Notes: a model not told the origin generated them from the letters alone. DNA of 64,000 nucleotides from Rhodococcus sp. SMB37 (GCF_004345605.1 NZ_SLVY01000011.1:156383-220382); one strand, 5' to 3'. Numbered from the stretch's first letter, positions 26,054 through 35,011 are shown. Translations and numbers: made by a program.

Positions 26054-26662
26054 TCAGTGGTCCGTGGCTGTCCGAGCCCGCAGCATCGCCCACACCTTCG
26101 GCCCGTTGTCGGGAAGGGACACGCTTCCGGTGACCTCGAACCCCAGGCCTTCATAGAAGGCGACATTGGACGGAGACGACGTCTCCAAATATGCCGCATA
26201 GCCTTGATCCTTTGCCGCCTTCAGTCCGGGTTCGAGCACAGCTCGACCCAGGCCCCGACCCTGAGAGGCAGGCGCAACACCCACCGTTGCCAGGTGCCAG
26301 ACATGATCCGTCGGCCGTAAACACGCGGTTGCCTCATCGGCCCTCGCGGCGATTTCCGCTCGGTCACCGTACAAGTCGGTGACCTGGTCCGCGATGTCAC
26401 CGAAAGCCGCGTCCAGACCTGTCGAGGACGGGGTAATCCACACCGCCACCGCAGCCAGATCATCTGATACCCAGACGTTTCCGATTCGCAGTCCGATCTC
26501 GGTCAAGAACAATCGCTGCAACGACCGCACTCGGTCTTGGTGATCACGCGAATCGACGGTATGTCGGGTGAACGGATAGTCGGCAAAGGCAAGACCAAGG
26601 GTCTGTGCGGCATCGACAGTGTCACTCGACGTCGCCGGCCGAATCTGAAAACTGCTAGTCAC
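26054..26662 (-). CDS. GNAT-family N-acetyltransferase
   Basis: 202 residues. The acetyl-CoA binding motif is VAPASQGRGLGRAVLEPGL (motif A, about 128-146), followed by YLETSSPSNVAFYEGLGFEV (motif B), the usual GNAT C-terminal half. Length and architecture fit single-domain GNAT enzymes. It stands alone on the minus strand between the MFS remnant and a probable transposase remnant, so context gives no substrate. Confidence 0.88.
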   Translation of the reverse strand: MTSSFQIRPATSSDTVDAAQTLGLAFADYPFTRHTVDSRDHQDRVRSLQRLFLTEIGLRIGNVWVSDDLAAVAVWITPSSTGLDAAFGDIADQVTDLYGDRAEIAARADEATACLRPTDHVWHLATVGVAPASQGRGLGRAVLEPGLKAAKDQGYAAYLETSSPSNVAFYEGLGFEVTGSVSLPDNGPKVWAMLRARTATDH

Positions 26663-26779
26663 GTGCCGCCACGTTACCCGTCGACTCGGGACGGTTCAGG
26701 CTGGCCCGCAAACGAACCGGCCAGCGCATGGTACTGAGGTTCACCCTGCGCCCGCCACCTCGTCGCCGACGCCGGGATC

Positions 26780-27040
26780 ACCACGGTCAGGCGCAAGAGC
26801 GATTCCTGCATGCACAGCGAGCGCCCGGCCTGGACGGGAACCGCAAATTCAAACGCGCCCTGCTCTTGTCCGCAATCACGATCGCGGCCTCACGACCCCC
26901 ACCGGTCGCGTCTACTAAGACCCCGAATACCTGCAGGGCAAGAAACGCAAAGCTGCCCCAGCTGCCTCGCCTGGCACCGCTGCGAGTTCGTCGACGCGAG
27001 GCTCAAACAAGACGCCCTACCACTCATCGACGGTGTTGGA
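26780..27040 (+). pseudogene. Degenerate IS110-type transposase remnant
   Basis: Plus-strand translation gives DGNRKFKRALLLSA, matching the GNRxLKRALFLSA motif of the C-terminal Transposase_20 domain. A different frame then gives residues resembling the following DP.SRAYYDRKR..GKxH region (GRVY, a stop, DPEYLQGKKRK). At least one frameshift and one stop interrupt it, and no ends or inverted repeats are visible. The rest of the 26663-27079 gap holds nothing else recognisable. Confidence 0.45.
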
Positions 27041-27079
27041 AGGCGAACGTAGGGATACTCCCGGCCTTATCCGGAGGTC

Positions 27080-27250
27080 CTAACTCCGCGCGAGCCGAAC
27101 GGCCTTCTCGGTGAAGTAGCCGACTTCGCCGTTGGCATCCTCGACCCCGATGACGAACTTGCCCGAGGGCGTGGCTCGGACATCGATGACCGTGCCGCGT
27201 CCGCGCGTAGTGAACACGTCGGTTCCTGGCGTGAAGATGGTGTCGCTCAT
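27080..27250 (-). CDS. Small conserved beta-rich hypothetical protein
   Basis: 56 residues beginning [20 protein letters not shown] and containing [20 protein letters not shown] and [16 protein letters not shown]. The alternation of short strands and glycines suggests an SH3-like or KOW-like barrel. ATG 27250 was chosen because the sequence upstream of it loses this pattern. No function recognised; it is monocistronic on the minus strand. Confidence 0.6.
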   Translation of the reverse strand: MSDTIFTPGTDVFTTRGRGTVIDVRATPSGKFVIGVEDANGEVGYFTEKAVRLARS

Positions 27251-27475
27251 ACGCCTGATTATGCAGGCGTCAGCCGCCGGCGAGCCCGTCCGCGGTCGCC
27301 GGGGATTCTGCTCCTGCGGCCAGTTCATCGAACACGCAGTCAACCCCTGAACCGCTTCGGCCCGCGCCTCCCGCTGGGCGGACGCACCCGTTGTCGCTGT
27401 GGCGGAGCACGGCCCAGTCTGAGTCGCGTCCGACAGGTCTTATGAGCGTTGCGTAGTCCACCACGGGAGTGCTGA

Positions 27476-28849
27476 ATGAATCCACAAATGCCGGCCTCGG
27501 CGGAAGAGCCGAAACCCTCTCCTGGCGAGCCGAACTCGTCATCGGTGAATCCGTCGCAGTTGCGGAAAGTGACGCTGTCGAGCTTGCTGGGTACCACCAT
27601 CGAGTACTACGACTTCCTGCTCTACAGCACGATGGCCGCTCTGGTGCTGGGACGATTGTTCTTCCCGGTGACGAACTCGGCCGTGTCGACGATCGCCGCG
27701 TTCGGGACCCTGGCAGCCGGGTACGTGGCGCGTCCGATCGGCGGTCTGATCTTCGGGCACTTCGGCGACAAGCTGGGGCGCAAGAAGATGCTGGTGATCA
27801 CGATGGTGTTGATGGGTGTCGCCAGCTTCGGGATCGGCATCTTGCCCACCTACGAGCAGATCGGGATTCTCGCGCCGATCCTGCTCGTGACTCTGCGCAT
27901 CCTGCAAGGCGTCGCAGTGGGCGGGGAATGGGGCGGCGCGGCGTTGATGGTCGCCGAGCATGCGGATCCTCGCCGGCGCGGGTTCTGGACCGGACTCATG
28001 CAGCTCGGTTCGCCGTTCGGGTTCCTGTTGTCGACCTCTGCGGTCATGCTCGTGAGCTTCCTGCCGAGCGAAGCGTTCGACTCATGGGGATGGCGGATCC
28101 CGTTCCTGTTGAGTGCGTTGCTCCTGGTGATCGGCCTCTACATTCGGATGAGTGTGGTCGAAAGCCCGGTGTTCGAGGCGGCCGCGGAGAAGGCAGCGGC
28201 ATCGGAGGCCGAGAAGCCTCCTGCTCTACAGATCCTGCGCGCACCGAGGGCGTTGATTCTGGCCTGCGCGGTGGGGATCGGCCCGTTCGCGATGACCGCG
28301 TTGATCACCTCGCATGCGATCTCGTATTCCACGTCGATCGGATACGAACAATCGACAGTGATGCAGATTCTTCTGTTGATGTCGGTCGTCTCGATCATCA
28401 CGATACCGTCGTTCTCCGCGTTGTCGGACCGAGTGGGGCGACGCACGGTGGCTCTCACCGGCGCGGCTGTCGCAGTGGTGTACGCGTTCCCGCTGTACAT
28501 GCTGGTCGACTCGGGATCGATTGTGCTGCTCGCTGCAGGGTTGTTGTTCGGACAGGTGGTGCAGTCGGCAATGTACGCGCCGCTCGCGCCAATGTTGTCG
28601 GAGATGTTCGGTACCGAGGTGCGCTACACGGGTGTGTCACTGGGATACCAATTGGCGAGCCTGATCGGTGCCGGGTTCACCCCGATGATCGCGGCGAGCG
28701 TGCTCGTGGCCTCCGACGGATCCAGCACCCCGTTGAGCCTCATTCTCGCTGGTGCCGCTGGCATCTCCATTGTCGCCGCATGGTTGGCGTCGGAAACCCG
28801 AGGTAAGAGCCTGGCGGAAGAGTCGGTCCAACAGCAGGTGTCGGCGTAG
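27476..28849 (+). CDS. MHS-family MFS transporter (ProP/ShiA-like)
   Basis: 457 residues with twelve predicted membrane segments. GTTIEYYDFLLYSTMAALV and the loop GHFGDKLGRKKMLV are hallmarks of the metabolite:H+ symporter family (shikimate, citrate, alpha-ketoglutarate, proline-betaine carriers); RILQGVAVGGEWGGA is the conserved segment before helix 5. GGGAG precedes the ATG by seven bases. It is followed by a strong hairpin and then by an amidohydrolase and an FAD oxidoreductase gene on the same strand. It probably imports the carboxylate-like substrate of those enzymes, but the substrate is unknown. Confidence 0.9.
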   Translation: MNPQMPASAEEPKPSPGEPNSSSVNPSQLRKVTLSSLLGTTIEYYDFLLYSTMAALVLGRLFFPVTNSAVSTIAAFGTLAAGYVARPIGGLIFGHFGDKLGRKKMLVITMVLMGVASFGIGILPTYEQIGILAPILLVTLRILQGVAVGGEWGGAALMVAEHADPRRRGFWTGLMQLGSPFGFLLSTSAVMLVSFLPSEAFDSWGWRIPFLLSALLLVIGLYIRMSVVESPVFEAAAEKAAASEAEKPPALQILRAPRALILACAVGIGPFAMTALITSHAISYSTSIGYEQSTVMQILLLMSVVSIITIPSFSALSDRVGRRTVALTGAAVAVVYAFPLYMLVDSGSIVLLAAGLLFGQVVQSAMYAPLAPMLSEMFGTEVRYTGVSLGYQLASLIGAGFTPMIAASVLVASDGSSTPLSLILAGAAGISIVAAWLASETRGKSLAEESVQQQVSA

Positions 28850-28854
28850 CCCCG

Positions 28855-28891
28855 CACCACCCGCTGATCGGATTCCGATCAGCGGGTGGTG
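28855..28891. terminator. Perfect 18-bp stem-loop after the MHS transporter gene
   Basis: The arms 28855-28872 and 28874-28891 are exact reverse complements (core CCGCTGATCGGA / TCCGATCAGCGG). This makes a very stable hairpin six bases after the transporter stop. There is no clear T-tract, as usual for actinobacterial terminators. Confidence 0.75.
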
Positions 28892-28930
28892 ATCTTGGCT
28901 GCCGCAGGCCGGCGCGGCACGCTCGTGCAG

Positions 28931-29812
28931 ATGGCGGAGATTTCGATTGTCGACCCACACGTCCATTTCTGGTTGCCGTCGGCGCGGCCTTGGTACCCGC
29001 TGATGCAGGAACCGGACCCGGCCAGGCCCTCCACACTGGGTGACCTGCGACGGATGGCCCACGACTACACCGCGGCCGACTACCGGGTCGACAGCGCCGG
29101 GTTCGACGTCACCGCACTTGTGCACGTCTCGGCGACCAGTCGCCGCGGCGCACACCTGCGGGAGCTGGACTGGCTCGACGGAATGGCCCGTGGCGAAGGC
29201 CGGCCCGCCGCAGCGATCGGCACCATCGAATCGGATGCCGACTGGGCGAGAATCGAATCCGAACTCGACACCCAGCGTCGCAGCCCGCTCTTCCGCGGTA
29301 TCCGAGTTCTGCGTGGACTCGACCCGTCGACCGCAACCACAGCAGCACTGCTGGACCATCTGGAGAAACACGCACTGATCTTCGATCTCGTCGCACACCC
29401 GCACTCGATGTCCCGTTGGGCCGAGACCCTGCGAGCCCACGAGAACTTGACCGTCGTGCTCGAACATGCTGGATGGCCGATCAGCGCAGCAGATTTCGAC
29501 GACTGGTCGTGGGGCCTGGCCCGGCTCGGCGCACTGCCGAACGTGCACTGCAAGATCTCGGGGTTGGGTATGACCGTGCACACCCTCGATGCCACGGTGC
29601 AGCGACCGTGGGTGCAGCGTTGTCTCGAGGTATTCGGTCCACGGCGAGCGATGTTTGCGAGCAACTTCCCGGTAGACCGCATGTACGGCGAGTTCGGTCG
29701 ACTCTACGACGGGTACTTCACCGCCGCAGAACAATACGATCCGCCAGATCAGGAAGCACTGTTCGCCACGAACGCGCGGCGAATCTATCGGCCCGACGAG
29801 AGCCGGCCATGA
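28931..29812 (+). CDS. Amidohydrolase family 2 protein (TIM-barrel metal hydrolase)
   Basis: 293 residues from ATG 28931. VDPHVHFW near the N terminus is the HxH metal motif, VAHPHSM and LEHAGWP supply later histidines, and ASNFPVDRM near the C terminus carries the conserved aspartate. This is the amidohydrolase-2 pattern seen in lactonases, decarboxylases and C-C hydrolases. The gene sits 98 bases upstream of an FAD oxidoreductase on the same strand, so the two probably act on one pathway, for example hydrolysing a lactone. Exact reaction unknown. Confidence 0.87.
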   Translation: MAEISIVDPHVHFWLPSARPWYPLMQEPDPARPSTLGDLRRMAHDYTAADYRVDSAGFDVTALVHVSATSRRGAHLRELDWLDGMARGEGRPAAAIGTIESDADWARIESELDTQRRSPLFRGIRVLRGLDPSTATTAALLDHLEKHALIFDLVAHPHSMSRWAETLRAHENLTVVLEHAGWPISAADFDDWSWGLARLGALPNVHCKISGLGMTVHTLDATVQRPWVQRCLEVFGPRRAMFASNFPVDRMYGEFGRLYDGYFTAAEQYDPPDQEALFATNARRIYRPDESRP

Positions 29813-29910
29813 CGTCCCGGCCACCGGGCAACTGCCTATTCGATCCGGTTTCCTGAACCTAACGTGACCCGAACCACACTGATGTTCCGAGTCGACCGCA
29901 GGAGAGCCGG

Positions 29911-31389
29911 ATGAGCGCACGCGTACCCGTCACACCGATCGATGCTGCCGAGATATCCACCTACGATCACGTAACCGATGTCCTGGTCATCGGTTACGGT
30001 TGCGCAGGCGCGTCGGCTGCGCTCGAGGCCGACGCCGGCGGTGCCGAGGTGATCTTGCTCGAGCGGCAGAGCGGCGGCGGTGGCTCGTCGGCCCTGTCGG
30101 GTGGGGAGATGTATCTCGGTGGTGGTACCGCGATCCAGGAGGCGTGTGGGTTCACCGACACCGCCGAGGACATGGAAGGATTTCTGCTGGCTGCTCTCGG
30201 ACCGGACGCCGACCAGGCGAAGGTGGGCCTCTACAGCCGCGAGAGTGTCGCCCATTATCAGTGGCTCGTCGACCACGGTGTGCCGTTCAAGCCTTCGTTG
30301 TGGGATTCGCCGACCTGGGTTCCACCCACCGATGACGGCCTGATGTGGATGGGCGAGAACGCCTATCCGTTCAACGAAATCGCCACGCCCGCTCCGCGCG
30401 GGCACAGGGTGACCTCAGACGGTTTCGGCGGCAAGGTGCTCATGGCGGTGCTGAGCGAGGCCGTCGACAAGACCGACGTTGCGGTGCACACCGACACCGC
30501 CGCACTGCGGCTGATCGTTGACGGTGATCGCGTCGTCGGTGTGGTGGCCCGGCATTTCCAGGAGACGGTGACCTATCGCGCGAGGCGCGGGGTCGTACTG
30601 ACCACCGGTGGCTTCGCGGACAACAAAGAGATGCTTGCCCAACACGCTCCGCAGTTGGTGGGCAGGGGCGTCAACAGCGATGGCGGCGACGACGGTCGCG
30701 GAATCGTCATCGCGCAGGCCGTCGGGGCTGCGGTCAAGCACATGTCGGCCGGCCAGGTCGGTATTTCGCTGGTACCGGGGATGATGGTGCGCGGGATGAT
30801 CGTCGACGGCGTCGGTCAGCGGTTCATCAACGAGGACGTGTATCCGGGCCTGGTGGGGCAGGCGGCGTTGTTCAAACACAACTTGAACGTGTGGGTGATC
30901 CTCGATGAGCAGGCCTACGAGGAGGTGCCGGTCGAGGAGCGGTGGGGAGTGCAGCCGCATTTCGTGGCCGAAACCCTCGGGGAACTCGAACGCGAGATCG
31001 GGATGCCCGAGGGCGCGTTGCAGACCACCGTCGGAGAGTACAACCGATTCGCCGAGCGCGGTGAGGATCCGTACTTCCACAAGTCTGCCCGTTGGTTGCG
31101 GCCGCTCCGGTCGCCGTTCGCCGCGATCGATGTTCAGCGCGGCATGGCCCCACCCGAGTACGGCGACAGCGCCGGCTCGGGAGGCGCCGAGGTGTTCACG
31201 ATCGGTGGTGTGCACACTACTGTCGACGGCCGGGTCCTGAACCTCGACGGCGATCCGATACCGGGTCTGTTCGCGGCCGGGCGCGCGACGTCGGGTCTGC
31301 ATTCGTGGGGGTATATCAGCGGTACATCCCTCGGCGACGGCACGTTCTTCGGCCGACGGGCGGGCATCGCTGCGTCCGCAGACGAGTAG
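29911..31389 (+). CDS. FAD-dependent oxidoreductase (fumarate reductase / 3-ketosteroid dehydrogenase type)
   Basis: 492 residues. The dinucleotide motif is VLVIGYGCAGASAALEA at about 22-38, with GGSSALSGGEMYLGGGT following it. The C-terminal FAD-binding stretch is GLFAAGRATSGLHSWGYISG, then GDGTFFGRRAG. The family (FAD_binding_2) includes KstD, 3-oxo-dehydrogenases and fumarate reductases. AGGAG lies six bases before the ATG. The neighbouring SDR and ketosteroid-isomerase-like genes fit steroid- or terpenoid-ring oxidation, but substrate class cannot be decided from these motifs. Confidence 0.88.
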   Translation: MSARVPVTPIDAAEISTYDHVTDVLVIGYGCAGASAALEADAGGAEVILLERQSGGGGSSALSGGEMYLGGGTAIQEACGFTDTAEDMEGFLLAALGPDADQAKVGLYSRESVAHYQWLVDHGVPFKPSLWDSPTWVPPTDDGLMWMGENAYPFNEIATPAPRGHRVTSDGFGGKVLMAVLSEAVDKTDVAVHTDTAALRLIVDGDRVVGVVARHFQETVTYRARRGVVLTTGGFADNKEMLAQHAPQLVGRGVNSDGGDDGRGIVIAQAVGAAVKHMSAGQVGISLVPGMMVRGMIVDGVGQRFINEDVYPGLVGQAALFKHNLNVWVILDEQAYEEVPVEERWGVQPHFVAETLGELEREIGMPEGALQTTVGEYNRFAERGEDPYFHKSARWLRPLRSPFAAIDVQRGMAPPEYGDSAGSGGAEVFTIGGVHTTVDGRVLNLDGDPIPGLFAAGRATSGLHSWGYISGTSLGDGTFFGRRAGIAASADE

Positions 31390-31472
31390 CGTTGCATGCC
31401 GGCCGTCGAGCGCGTGCACCTTCTCGGGGGTGAAGCGCTCGGCGGCCGGATCAGCGAAAGCTGTTGTTCGGT

Positions 31473-32264
31473 CTATGCGTGTGTACCGCCGTCGATGCGG
31501 ATCTCGGTGCCACTGATGAACGCGCCGTCCGTAGAGACGAGCATCGCGACAACACCGGCGACGGCGTCCGGCGAACCCATCCCGGCCCCGCCTGATTCCA
31601 GGATGGTCGGCAAGGCAGGTGAGAGCTTGGCCAGCAACTCCCAGTTGGCGTCGGTAGGCATCCACTGGCCTGTGCCCTCGGTGATACCCGACTTGATGCT
31701 GCCCGGGCACACGTTCACTGCACGCAGACCTTGGCGGCTGTATTCGAGTGCCAGCGAATGGGTGAACGATTGAATTCCGCCCTTGCTGGCGGAGTATGCC
31801 GCCATGTACGGGTGGGCGAACGATGCCGAGGTCGACGAGAAGTTCACCACCGCGCTGGTGGGATTGGCCAGAAGTGCAGGAAGTGCCTCGCGCACTACCA
31901 GAAAGGTGCCGGTCAGGTTCACGGTGAGGATCTGATTCCAGGCATCGAGCGACATCGTGTCGGTATGGGCGGCCCGCAGCATGCCGGCGGCGTTGACCAC
32001 GGAATCGAGCCCGCCGAGCCGATCGACGGTCTCGGCCACGCCCGCCACCACCGAAGCCTCGTCGCCGATATCCATCTCGAGGGTGGTGATCTCCTCGGAT
32101 ATCCCTGTGTCCGCGGCACGCGCAGTAGTTGCGGCCAGGCCGTCGCCGTTGATGTCGGCGGCCACCACAGTGGCGCCCTCGGCGGCCAACCGCAATGCGG
32201 TTGCCTGGCCGATGCCGGAACCCGCCCCGGTGACGAGAATGTGTTGCCCGGTGAGGCGATTCAT
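31473..32264 (-). CDS. Short-chain dehydrogenase/reductase
   Basis: 263 residues. The NAD(P) motif is ILVTGAGSGIGQATALRL, with VNAAGML as the NNAG-type motif. The catalytic set is Ser in NFSSTS, then Y-x-x-x-K in YMAAYSASKGG, and the tail is ISGTEIRIDGG. ATG 32264 has AAGGAG just upstream. ADIN after the second strand suggests NAD preference. It is encoded 55 bases behind the broken ketosteroid-isomerase-like gene and probably shares its promoter, so it should act on an alcohol/ketone of the same pathway. Confidence 0.9.
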   Translation of the reverse strand: MNRLTGQHILVTGAGSGIGQATALRLAAEGATVVAADINGDGLAATTARAADTGISEEITTLEMDIGDEASVVAGVAETVDRLGGLDSVVNAAGMLRAAHTDTMSLDAWNQILTVNLTGTFLVVREALPALLANPTSAVVNFSSTSASFAHPYMAAYSASKGGIQSFTHSLALEYSRQGLRAVNVCPGSIKSGITEGTGQWMPTDANWELLAKLSPALPTILESGGAGMGSPDAVAGVVAMLVSTDGAFISGTEIRIDGGTHA

Positions 32265-32319
32265 GAGGTACTCCTTGGTTGAGGGTGGTCTGCCGATACG
32301 ACCGAGGACGGACTCGACG

Positions 32320-32713
32320 CTATTGACCGGTGAGCATGTCCTCGGGCGACCAGAAAGCACGCATCGACGTGATCAGCCCGTCAGGATCGAAGGTCATCAC
32401 ATCGATCGGCTCGATGGTGATGGTCTGGTCGCCGGTCTTGGTGACGACCCGGAAGTGGAAGGCCGCGTTGCGTTCTGCCACGCGAAGATGCAGGAGCGTG
32501 GTATCGATCTCTGCGGCTTCCAATGCTCTGTAGAACTGCGCGATGGCCTCACGCCCCCCGGTGCGGCTCCGATCCGACCGGGTCCTCGACGGTGGCATCG
32601 GGCGCGTACAGGGCCGCGATGTCCGCCGCGGGCCCGGTCGCGACCGCTTCGAGATAGCGGACGACGATGTTCTTGATGTCTGCGGTGGAATCGAGAGCTG
32701 TGGCATCGGCCAT
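32320..32713 (-). pseudogene. Ketosteroid-isomerase/SnoaL-like gene with a single-base frameshift
   Basis: From ATG 32713 (GAAGG upstream) the reading begins MADATALDSTADIKNIVVRY and continues through LYAPDATVEDPVGSEPHRG, then meets TGA shortly after a run of six C (32554-32559 on the plus strand). In the next frame the protein continues GREAIAQFYRALEAAEIDTT to a TAG at 32320. Removing one base of the run restores one NTF2-fold protein of about 130 residues, typical of steroid delta-isomerases. Either the gene is recently inactivated or the homopolymer is miscounted. It lies upstream of the SDR gene on the same strand. Confidence 0.8.
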
Positions 32714-32793
32714 GATGACCTTCCTTCGGTGACAAGACTCGAGAGGGTTCGTGCACGAAGGTAGGTCTCCCGCGAGTAGAGGGGCAGTACCCC

Positions 32794-32810
32794 CTCCCGC
32801 TGGACGGGAG
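32794..32810. promoter_or_regulatory. Palindromic operator candidate, copy 1 of a three-copy motif
   Basis: CTCCCGCTGGACGGGAG is a palindrome with 6-base arms around CTGGA. It lies 81 bases upstream of the isomerase/SDR unit on the minus strand and 92 bases upstream of the alpha/beta-barrel genes on the plus strand. It matches the copies at 34938 and 34997 at 13 of 14 core positions. Confidence 0.55.
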
Positions 32811-32902
32811 GCGCCATTCACGGAAGGGGGCCCGGAAACATCTTCCCGATCAGCGAAACACGATGCACCGCGCGCCGTTCCGTTCACCTATGTTCGGCCT
32901 CC

Positions 32903-33250
32903 ATGACGGACGTGTGCATCTACATCGAGGACCGGGTGGTCACCACCTCCGGTAACGGCCGCGCTTTCGTCGAGGCTTATCAGCGCGACTACGTCCCGTC
33001 GGCGTCGGCGCGCGGTATGACACTCGAGCGCATCACCGTCAGCCCGCCGGTCTGGCTCGACGACGAATCCAACATCATCACCATCACGTGGACCGTTGCC
33101 GGACAGTCCAGCTGGTGGAAGGCCGCGATCGCGGGTCGGCATGATCCGACACTCGCTCAATGGTGGGAGTCGGTCCGCCTGCTCATCTCCGAACGCACGC
33201 GATCGACTGCCGCCGACGCAACCGACATCGAGGAACTGTGCAATGTCTGA
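32903..33250 (+). CDS. Small protein of the dimeric alpha/beta-barrel (EthD/NIPSNAP-like) type
   Basis: 115 residues starting MTDVCIYIEDRVVTTSGNGR. The order strand, helix (FVEAYQRDYVPSA), strand pair (RITVSPPVWLD, NIITITWTVAG), helix with WW pairs (WWKAAIAGRHDPTLAQWWES) fits a ferredoxin-like dimeric barrel. Such proteins often accompany monooxygenases or steroid/aromatic catabolism. Its end overlaps the next gene by eight bases, so the two are probably co-translated. Function otherwise unknown. Confidence 0.65.
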   Translation: MTDVCIYIEDRVVTTSGNGRAFVEAYQRDYVPSASARGMTLERITVSPPVWLDDESNIITITWTVAGQSSWWKAAIAGRHDPTLAQWWESVRLLISERTRSTAADATDIEELCNV

Positions 33251-33896
33251 CACCGCCACAAGGGCCATGACATGGCTGATTCAACTGTCGGACAAGGACG
33301 AGAACCTACGCGAGCAGATCATCACCCAGCTCACGTCCGCCGTCTCGAACGCGTCGACCACCGCCGTGGCCGCGCCGACGCTCGCCGGGACGATCAACGG
33401 GGGAGACATCCTGGTACACGCACGGTGCACTGATGAGGACGCAGGCATGCTACGGGTGAGTGTCGACGACGTGCTAGCGCAGGCCCCGGTCGATTCCGTC
33501 GATTCTGTGGAATACGGCGCAACACCGCCGGTGGGAGCCGCACATCTTTCGGGTACGCGGCAAACGCCGCCACCCACGATCTATCGTGCGCTTCTCCTGC
33601 GCGTCGACGACCGAGCCACCCCGGAACAGATCGCACGGTTCGAGCGGGACCTCCTGCTGATGCCGGTCCATGTCACCTCGATCGCGACGTGGCAGCTCAG
33701 TCATGTCACGGATGCCGGTGGGCCCACCGAGTGGACCCACGTGTGGGAGCAGACGTTCACCGACCTCGACGGCCTGCGCGGGCAGTACATGGCGCACCCG
33801 ATTCACTGGGGTGTCGTCGATCGGTGGTTCGATCCGGAATGGCCCGAGAACATCGTCGTCGATCGCGTGGCACACAGCTTCTGCGCGCTGGGCTGA
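33243..33896 (+). CDS. Stress-responsive A/B-barrel (Dabb) domain protein
   Basis: 217 residues from ATG 33243, overlapping the upstream gene. The N-terminal part (about 1-110) looks like a degenerate barrel copy (INGGDILVHARCTDEDA). The C-terminal half (about 115-217) has the Dabb pattern IYRALLLRVDDRATPEQIAR, then TEWTHVWEQTFTDLDGLRG, then HPIHWGVVDRWFDPE. The fold forms small dimeric barrels that bind hydrophobic ligands or act as cyclases and isomerases. Its pairing with the preceding small barrel protein suggests a shared complex or successive steps. No catalytic residue assigned. Confidence 0.75.
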   Translation: MSDTATRAMTWLIQLSDKDENLREQIITQLTSAVSNASTTAVAAPTLAGTINGGDILVHARCTDEDAGMLRVSVDDVLAQAPVDSVDSVEYGATPPVGAAHLSGTRQTPPPTIYRALLLRVDDRATPEQIARFERDLLLMPVHVTSIATWQLSHVTDAGGPTEWTHVWEQTFTDLDGLRGQYMAHPIHWGVVDRWFDPEWPENIVVDRVAHSFCALG

Positions 33897-33923
33897 GCAG
33901 GGCCCCTGCTCAGCCCAGCTTGG

Positions 33924-34868
33924 TCACGGGCGAGCGAGCACTTCACGCATCATGTCCCAGACCTTCTTGCGAGCCTCGCCGGCAAGGGACAGCGATGGGA
34001 AGGTAAGGAACCCGTGGAACAGCCCGTCGAATCGATGTTCCGTGACCGGAACCCCCTCGGCGGCCAACCTGTCCGCGTAGGCCTCCCCGGCGCTGCACGG
34101 CGGATCGAGCTCGGCTGTAATGACCACCGCGGGTGGAAGCCCGGCCAGTGTCTCTGCGCGTGCGGGGATCACATACATGTCGTTGCTCCCGCCGGGCGCG
34201 TACTGTTCCCAGTACCAACGCATGGCAGATGTGTTGTTGTAGTAGCCGACTCCGTATCGGCGGTACGATTCGGTCTCGAAGTCGTCGTCGATCACCGCGT
34301 AGATCAGAATCTGGGCGGCGAGGTGCGGCCCGCCGCGCTCGCGCGCGGCAAGCGACACGGTGGCAGCCAGGTTACCGCCCGCACTGTCGCCCGCCACCGC
34401 GATGCGAGCTGGATCGCCTCCGTAAGAGCCGATCTCGTCGACCGTCCATTGCACCGCTGCGTACATGTCTTCCATTGCAGCGGGCGCTCGATGCTCCGGC
34501 GCCAGTCGGTAGTCGACGGACACGACGACGGCGTCCACCGCGTGTGCCATCGAGCGGCACAATTCGTCGTGGGTGTCCAAGTTGCAGAATACGAAGCCGC
34601 CGCCGTGAGCGAACACGATCACGGGTCGCGGACCCTCGGCGTCATCATGTGGCACATAGATCCGCAACGGCAGTTCACCGCCAGGACCGGCGATGGTGAG
34701 GTCGACGACAGACCGCATATCGGGTTCATGCGTCAACGCACCCCGCCGCGAGAGGATCAACTCCCGAAGCTCCGGCGCATCATATTGCGTGACGTCGGGG
34801 AAGCCGGCCTCCAACGTGGCCAGCATCGCCTCGACATCGGGATGCAGATCAGTCCTGCGTGCAGCCAT
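33924..34868 (-). CDS. HSL-family alpha/beta hydrolase (esterase/lipase)
   Basis: 314 residues. The oxyanion-hole motif is FAHGGGFVF, the nucleophile elbow AVAGDSAGGNLAA, and late acid and histidine residues lie in VITAELDPPC and RFDGLFHGF. This is the hormone-sensitive-lipase pattern. ATG 34868 has GAGG upstream; a TTG one codon earlier is possible. It diverges from the secreted phosphatase gene across a region with two copies of a shared 15-base motif. Probably an esterase or lactonase for the neighbouring catabolic set. Confidence 0.9.
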   Translation of the reverse strand: MAARRTDLHPDVEAMLATLEAGFPDVTQYDAPELRELILSRRGALTHEPDMRSVVDLTIAGPGGELPLRIYVPHDDAEGPRPVIVFAHGGGFVFCNLDTHDELCRSMAHAVDAVVVSVDYRLAPEHRAPAAMEDMYAAVQWTVDEIGSYGGDPARIAVAGDSAGGNLAATVSLAARERGGPHLAAQILIYAVIDDDFETESYRRYGVGYYNNTSAMRWYWEQYAPGGSNDMYVIPARAETLAGLPPAVVITAELDPPCSAGEAYADRLAAEGVPVTEHRFDGLFHGFLTFPSLSLAGEARKKVWDMMREVLARP

Positions 34869-34937
34869 CAATGAACCTCCTCGACACCAGAATGCTGCCG
34901 ATGACCGTAGGGTCGTTCATCCGTCTCGGATGGGTAG

Positions 34938-35011
34938 TCTCCCGCCCAGCGGAAGCACAGTCCCTCCCGGCTCGATTCGAGCAGCCGGCGATGTGCCCGC
35001 TGGGCGGGAGA
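34938..35011. promoter_or_regulatory. 15-base perfect inverted repeat (copies 2 and 3 of a three-copy motif)
   Basis: TCTCCCGCCCAGCGG (34938-34952) and CCGCTGGGCGGGAGA (34997-35011) are exact reverse complements with 44 bases between them. Each half is itself close to a CCCG-CTGGG-CGGG palindrome and matches the site at 32794. They lie between the divergent esterase (start 34868) and phosphatase (start 35109) genes. Nothing else is recognised in this roughly 240-base gap. Confidence 0.6.
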
